From positions 62,001 through 126,000 of the forward strand of contig NZ_VSKL01000001.1 of NCBI RefSeq assembly GCF_008086165.1: a stretch of DNA of 64,000 nucleotides. The letters run 5' to 3'. The DNA comes from Algorimicrobium algoritergicola (GTDB lineage Bacteria; Bacteroidota; Bacteroidia; Flavobacteriales; Flavobacteriaceae). A program made the translations under genes and the position numbers. Every line of letters starts with the position of its first letter. Positions within the stretch are counted from its first letter, which is position 1. Shown one piece after another: positions 61,486-64,000 of this stretch. The notes beneath the pieces were generated by a model, which was not told the origin of the DNA, did not search any database, and saw only the letters and a list, made by a program, of their open reading frames with translations.

Positions 61486-62595
61486 TTATATTTGATTAGC
61501 TCCAAATCCAATTTGGTCTGAAATAATATGTTGGTTCTGGCAATATGTAACAAGCTCGTTCTTAATAAATTCTAGGATTGGAACGGCATCACGTTTAGGA
61601 TATAACACATGTACATTAGCACCTGCATCCAATGTAAAACTAACTGGCAATCCCGTGGTTTCTCTAAAATCCCAGATCGCATGAATTACTTTCAGGGTGT
61701 TTGGCTTCATTAAAATAAAATACGGCATACTTGTCATCATCATAGCATGAAGTGTTAATGCTTCACTCTCAACCAAACCAATGAATGCGTCCAAATCGCC
61801 AGATTCGAGAATCAATTTCATTTTTTCTAGATTGTCATGTGCTTGCTGAAAGCGATTTTGCGCATACGGATGATCATGCATTAAATTGTGGCCAACTGTA
61901 CTACTCACCTGCTTTTCGCCTTTGTCAACGAGTAAAATAGTGTCTTGATACTCTTTAAATATATCGTGAACTGGATAAGGGTATTTTGTTCCAAATAAAT
62001 TGCTACTTCCTTCCACGACGTTCGTTTCTCCCCAAACAATCAAATCGCCTTCAATACTTCGGCAAGCGGAACCAGATCCTAAACGTGCTAAAAATGATGC
62101 TTTTTGGTTGAAGTATTTTTCATCATGAGACCTTTTGACTGCGCTCAAGGTGACATCTTTTTCTATAATTTGTTTTTCAACACTCATTAAACATAAGGCC
62201 AAAGCACTCATTCCTGATGCAGACGATGCAATTCCTGAACTATGTGGAAAGGTGTTTTTGGTTTCAATAATAAAATGATAATCTTTTAAAAATGGTAAAT
62301 ACAGCTCAACGCGTTCAAAAAATGTTTGAATTTTTGGTTTAAAATCTTCCTTTTTGTCACCATCTAAAAAGACATCAAATGAAAAAGTCTCATTAGTGTC
62401 TTTCGCTTTAAACGAAAGCGTGGTAATGGTTTTACAATTACTTAATGTAAAACTGATAGAAGGGTTTTCAGGAATTTGATTTTTACGTTTTCCCCAATAT
62501 TTAATTAAAGCAATATTGCTAGGTGATTCCCAAGCAACTTGACCATATGGACGTGTTTCTGAAAGATTTCTCGGAATAAAGTGTTGTTCTGTCAT
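61486..62595 (-). CDS. mvaD: Diphosphomevalonate decarboxylase
   Basis: 369-aa GHMP-fold enzyme making isopentenyl diphosphate. Signature SNIALIKYWGKRKNQIPENPSISFTL near residue 26, phosphate loop FPHSSGIASSASGMSALAL near 115, RLGSGSACRSIEGDLIVWG near 170 and LDAGANVHVLYP near 330 (catalytic Asp). Together with HMG-CoA reductase at 11.5 kb and the two GHMP kinases, this establishes a mevalonate pathway in the organism. Confidence 0.95.
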   Translation of the reverse strand: MTEQHFIPRNLSETRPYGQVAWESPSNIALIKYWGKRKNQIPENPSISFTLSNCKTITTLSFKAKDTNETFSFDVFLDGDKKEDFKPKIQTFFERVELYLPFLKDYHFIIETKNTFPHSSGIASSASGMSALALCLMSVEKQIIEKDVTLSAVKRSHDEKYFNQKASFLARLGSGSACRSIEGDLIVWGETNVVEGSSNLFGTKYPYPVHDIFKEYQDTILLVDKGEKQVSSTVGHNLMHDHPYAQNRFQQAHDNLEKMKLILESGDLDAFIGLVESEALTLHAMMMTSMPYFILMKPNTLKVIHAIWDFRETTGLPVSFTLDAGANVHVLYPKRDAVPILEFIKNELVTYCQNQHIISDQIGFGANQI

Positions 62596-62604
62596 CGACT
62601 CATT

Positions 62605-63135
62605 TTATGCTGACAAAGATAATAACTTTAGCATTGTGTTATAGTTTCTAGCGGTTGCAAATGTATTTAATTTTCGTTCGAAGAAATTTGCACTGAATTT
62701 CGCCTGCCCAAAGCCTTTTTCGCAAAAAAAATAAATGCAGTCGTTTATAATTTCGTATTCTTCACCTTTATAGACTTTTTCTGAAGCTTCACGTACTAAA
62801 TCAGCATCTGGTGTTTTATGAAGCATGATAAAATAACTGGCTTTCTTTTTTTCTTCGGAAAAGGGACTCGAATTAAAAATACGTTCTAAATCATGACGTG
62901 TTTTCACTAAAACTGATACCTCAAAACCAAATTGTTTTAAAATAGCCGCAGTAATATCCGATTCTATTTTTGCTATATCCTTATTTGTTGATTGTAAAAT
63001 AACATTCCCACTTTGAATATAGGTTTTCACGTTTTTAAACCCAGATTTGGTTAATAAATCCCGTAAATCAGCCATCGGAATTTTTTTATGTCCACCAACG
63101 TTAATCCCTTTTAAAAGCAAGACAAAAGTTGTCAT
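62605..63135 (-). CDS. DUF1697 protein
   Basis: 176-aa soluble protein. The family signature is clear: FVLLLKGINVGGHKKIPMADLRDLLTKSGFKNVKTYIQSGNVILQS at the N-terminus and a C-terminal ERKLNTFATARNYNTMLKL. The function of DUF1697 is not known. It lies directly after the toxin gene and 9 nt before mvaD, so it may be cotranscribed with either by chance. Confidence 0.88.
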   Translation of the reverse strand: MTTFVLLLKGINVGGHKKIPMADLRDLLTKSGFKNVKTYIQSGNVILQSTNKDIAKIESDITAAILKQFGFEVSVLVKTRHDLERIFNSSPFSEEKKKASYFIMLHKTPDADLVREASEKVYKGEEYEIINDCIYFFCEKGFGQAKFSANFFERKLNTFATARNYNTMLKLLSLSA

Positions 63136-63408
63136 TTAATAGTCTTGTTTTAGATTTAAAAATCTATAAACTAAAATACCATCTGGTTTTTGCACATAAT
63201 GAATGGAATAATTGAATTTCTGTAAAGACACCACACGAACGTGCTTATAACGAATTTGAAAAGCATAGGGAAATTCCAATATTAAATCCATTTGTCTATT
63301 TACATCTGACCAAAACTCATTTTCGTAACCATTGAATTCCATAAAACATTTTGCTTTATGAAATTCTAGCCTTGCTTCTTCAGTAAACTCAACAGTTTTA
63401 ACGTCCAT
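63136..63408 (-). CDS. RelE/ParE-type toxin
   Basis: 90-aa protein of the RelE/ParE fold: EFTEEARLEFHKAKCFME helix, an alpha-helical central part and LQKFNYSIHYVQKPDGILVYRFLNLKQDY strands at the C-terminus. It would block translation (RelE) or gyrase (ParE). It overlaps the antitoxin gene by 11 nt, the usual coupling. The class cannot be fixed, as the catalytic residues of RelE are variable. Confidence 0.85.
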   Translation of the reverse strand: MDVKTVEFTEEARLEFHKAKCFMEFNGYENEFWSDVNRQMDLILEFPYAFQIRYKHVRVVSLQKFNYSIHYVQKPDGILVYRFLNLKQDY

Positions 63409-63643
63409 ATTCTTTCTTTATCTCTTCCCAAGAATAGGTTTTAAGTGTTCCTTTTTCGTGACGTTCAATCATATCATCCATCATTTTTTTATATTCTTCT
63501 GATGGTTCGCTATAACGCAAAGCCGTATCTTCTATCATATATTCCAGATAATTTTTCAAGGAACGCTTTTCAAGTTTTGCCTGCTTTTCAAGAATAGCAA
63601 TGGCTTTATCGTCTAGTTCAATTAATTTTTTTGTCTTTCCCAT
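63398..63643 (-). CDS. Antitoxin of the RelE/ParE pair
   Basis: 81-aa protein. A ribbon-helix-helix-like N-terminus (KKLIELDDKAIAILEKQAKLEKRSLKNYLEYMIED) is followed by an acidic/basic toxin-binding tail (RHEKGTLKTYSWEEIKKEYGR). It should neutralise the toxin and repress the operon through the palindromic site just upstream. Confidence 0.82.
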   Translation of the reverse strand: MGKTKKLIELDDKAIAILEKQAKLEKRSLKNYLEYMIEDTALRYSEPSEEYKKMMDDMIERHEKGTLKTYSWEEIKKEYGR

Positions 63644-63645
63644 GA

Positions 63646-63698
63646 TATATAGATTCTATATACTAAATATATAAAAAATATATCGAATCTATATAGAT
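63646..63698. promoter_or_regulatory. Palindromic operator of the toxin-antitoxin pair
   Basis: Two 11-bp inverted arms (63646-63656 and 63685-63695, core ATATAGATTC) flank an AT-rich spacer. A perfect 12-bp palindrome ATCTATATAGAT (63687-63698) overlaps the right arm. It starts 3 nt before the antitoxin ATG and runs into the end of the upstream gene, as expected for autorepression by an RHH antitoxin. Confidence 0.7.
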
Positions 63699-64000
63699 TT
63701 CGCTACAATAAAAGCGCCAGTCCAGGCATTCTGGAAATTAAAACCACCAGTGACCGCATCAATATTAAGAACTTCCCCTGCAAAATAGAGGTTTTTATGA
63801 ATGCGACTTTCAAAAGTTTTGAAGTTAATTTCTTTTAAATTAATCCCTCCAGCTGTTACAAATTCATCTTTAAACGTACTTTTTCCTGTAACCTGAAAAA
63901 TAGCGCTGGTCAATTGATTACTCAAATCTTCCAATTGTTGCTTGTTTAAATCTGCCCAACGATCAGCTTCCGAAATTCCTGCAGCCAAAACCAGTTTTCG
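63689..64000 (-). CDS. C-terminal part of an HI0933/BaiN-type NAD(P)/FAD oxidoreductase (partial)
   Basis: 103 residues run from the right edge to a stop at 63689; the frame is open at the edge, so the N-terminus is outside. FVTAGGINLKEINFKTFESRIHKNLYFAGEVLNIDAVTGGFNFQNAW matches the C-terminal FAD-binding end of HI0933-like flavoproteins (YhiN/BaiN). The last codons lie inside the operator of the toxin-antitoxin pair. Confidence 0.88.
   Translation of the reverse strand, partial: RKLVLAAGISEADRWADLNKQQLEDLSNQLTSAIFQVTGKSTFKDEFVTAGGINLKEINFKTFESRIHKNLYFAGEVLNIDAVTGGFNFQNAWTGAFIVAKSI

Overview
The window is AT-rich bacterial DNA from a member of the Bacteroidota, most likely a marine Flavobacteriaceae. 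The reasons are Bacteroidetes-type promoters (TTG, then TAnnTTTG, for example ahead of tRNA-Phe), lipoprotein and secretion signals typical of the group, a mevalonate pathway that includes a GYDIA-type GHMP kinase, two POT transporters next to a dipeptidyl peptidase IV, and gene orders such as coaX-OMP-TPR-lptC-CorC-ppiD. There is no rRNA, CRISPR array, prophage or intact insertion sequence. About 68 genes and one tRNA are supported.

Layout. 1-5.1 kb: lpxB, NlpC/P60 lipoprotein and comEC, with a solitary cytosine-5 DNA methyltransferase on the opposite strand between them. 5.1-11.4 kb: thioredoxin-like protein, two proton-coupled oligopeptide transporters and DPP IV (peptide use). 11.5-13.8 kb: class II HMG-CoA reductase and a GYDIA GHMP kinase. 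14-21.8 kb: envelope operon coaX, outer-membrane protein, TPR protein, lptC, small membrane protein, CorC/HlyC-type protein, PpiD-like foldase. 21.9 kb: tRNA-Phe with promoter and terminator. 22.2-23.6 kb: acyl-CoA dehydrogenase.

23.7-31.0 kb is a sulfur island: two YeeE/YedE genes, a fatty-acid-hydroxylase-type enzyme, a five-gene operon (periplasmic rhodanese, HMA-type CxxC protein, CxxCH lipoprotein, thioredoxin, TPMT-type methyltransferase), a persulfide-dioxygenase/rhodanese fusion, a TauE exporter and a Crp/Fnr regulator. Three intergenic regions carry a near-identical palindrome GTAAC-N4-GTTAC. In the three best cases it lies exactly 21 nt from a TAnnTTTG-like element, which puts it near -41. 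A fourth, weaker copy lies before tauE. I infer one regulon controlled by the Crp/Fnr protein, which has a Cys-rich sensor loop.

31.1-39.3 kb is an arsenosugar biosynthesis island on the + strand: AhpD-like protein, ArsS, Na+/solute symporter, a metallophosphoesterase-like protein with lost metal ligands and two CxC motifs, rhodanese, TIGR04282-type glycosyltransferase, purine nucleoside phosphorylase, ArsM, DUF547 protein and TIGR04283-type glycosyltransferase. 39.4-52.6 kb holds surface and glycan genes, an FAD oxidoreductase with a polyferredoxin, an amidohydrolase and a GIN-domain protein.

52.8-58.3 kb is a polyamine operon: arginine decarboxylase, agmatinase-type ureohydrolase, a deoxyhypusine-synthase homologue without the catalytic lysine, and a GNAT-nitrilase fusion. 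58.6-62.6 kb has a pseudouridine synthase, a UbiA/DGGGP-synthase-like prenyltransferase, mevalonate kinase and diphosphomevalonate decarboxylase, completing much of the mevalonate route begun at 11.5 kb. The window ends with a DUF1697 gene, a RelE/ParE-type toxin-antitoxin pair with a palindromic operator, and the C-terminus of a flavoprotein.
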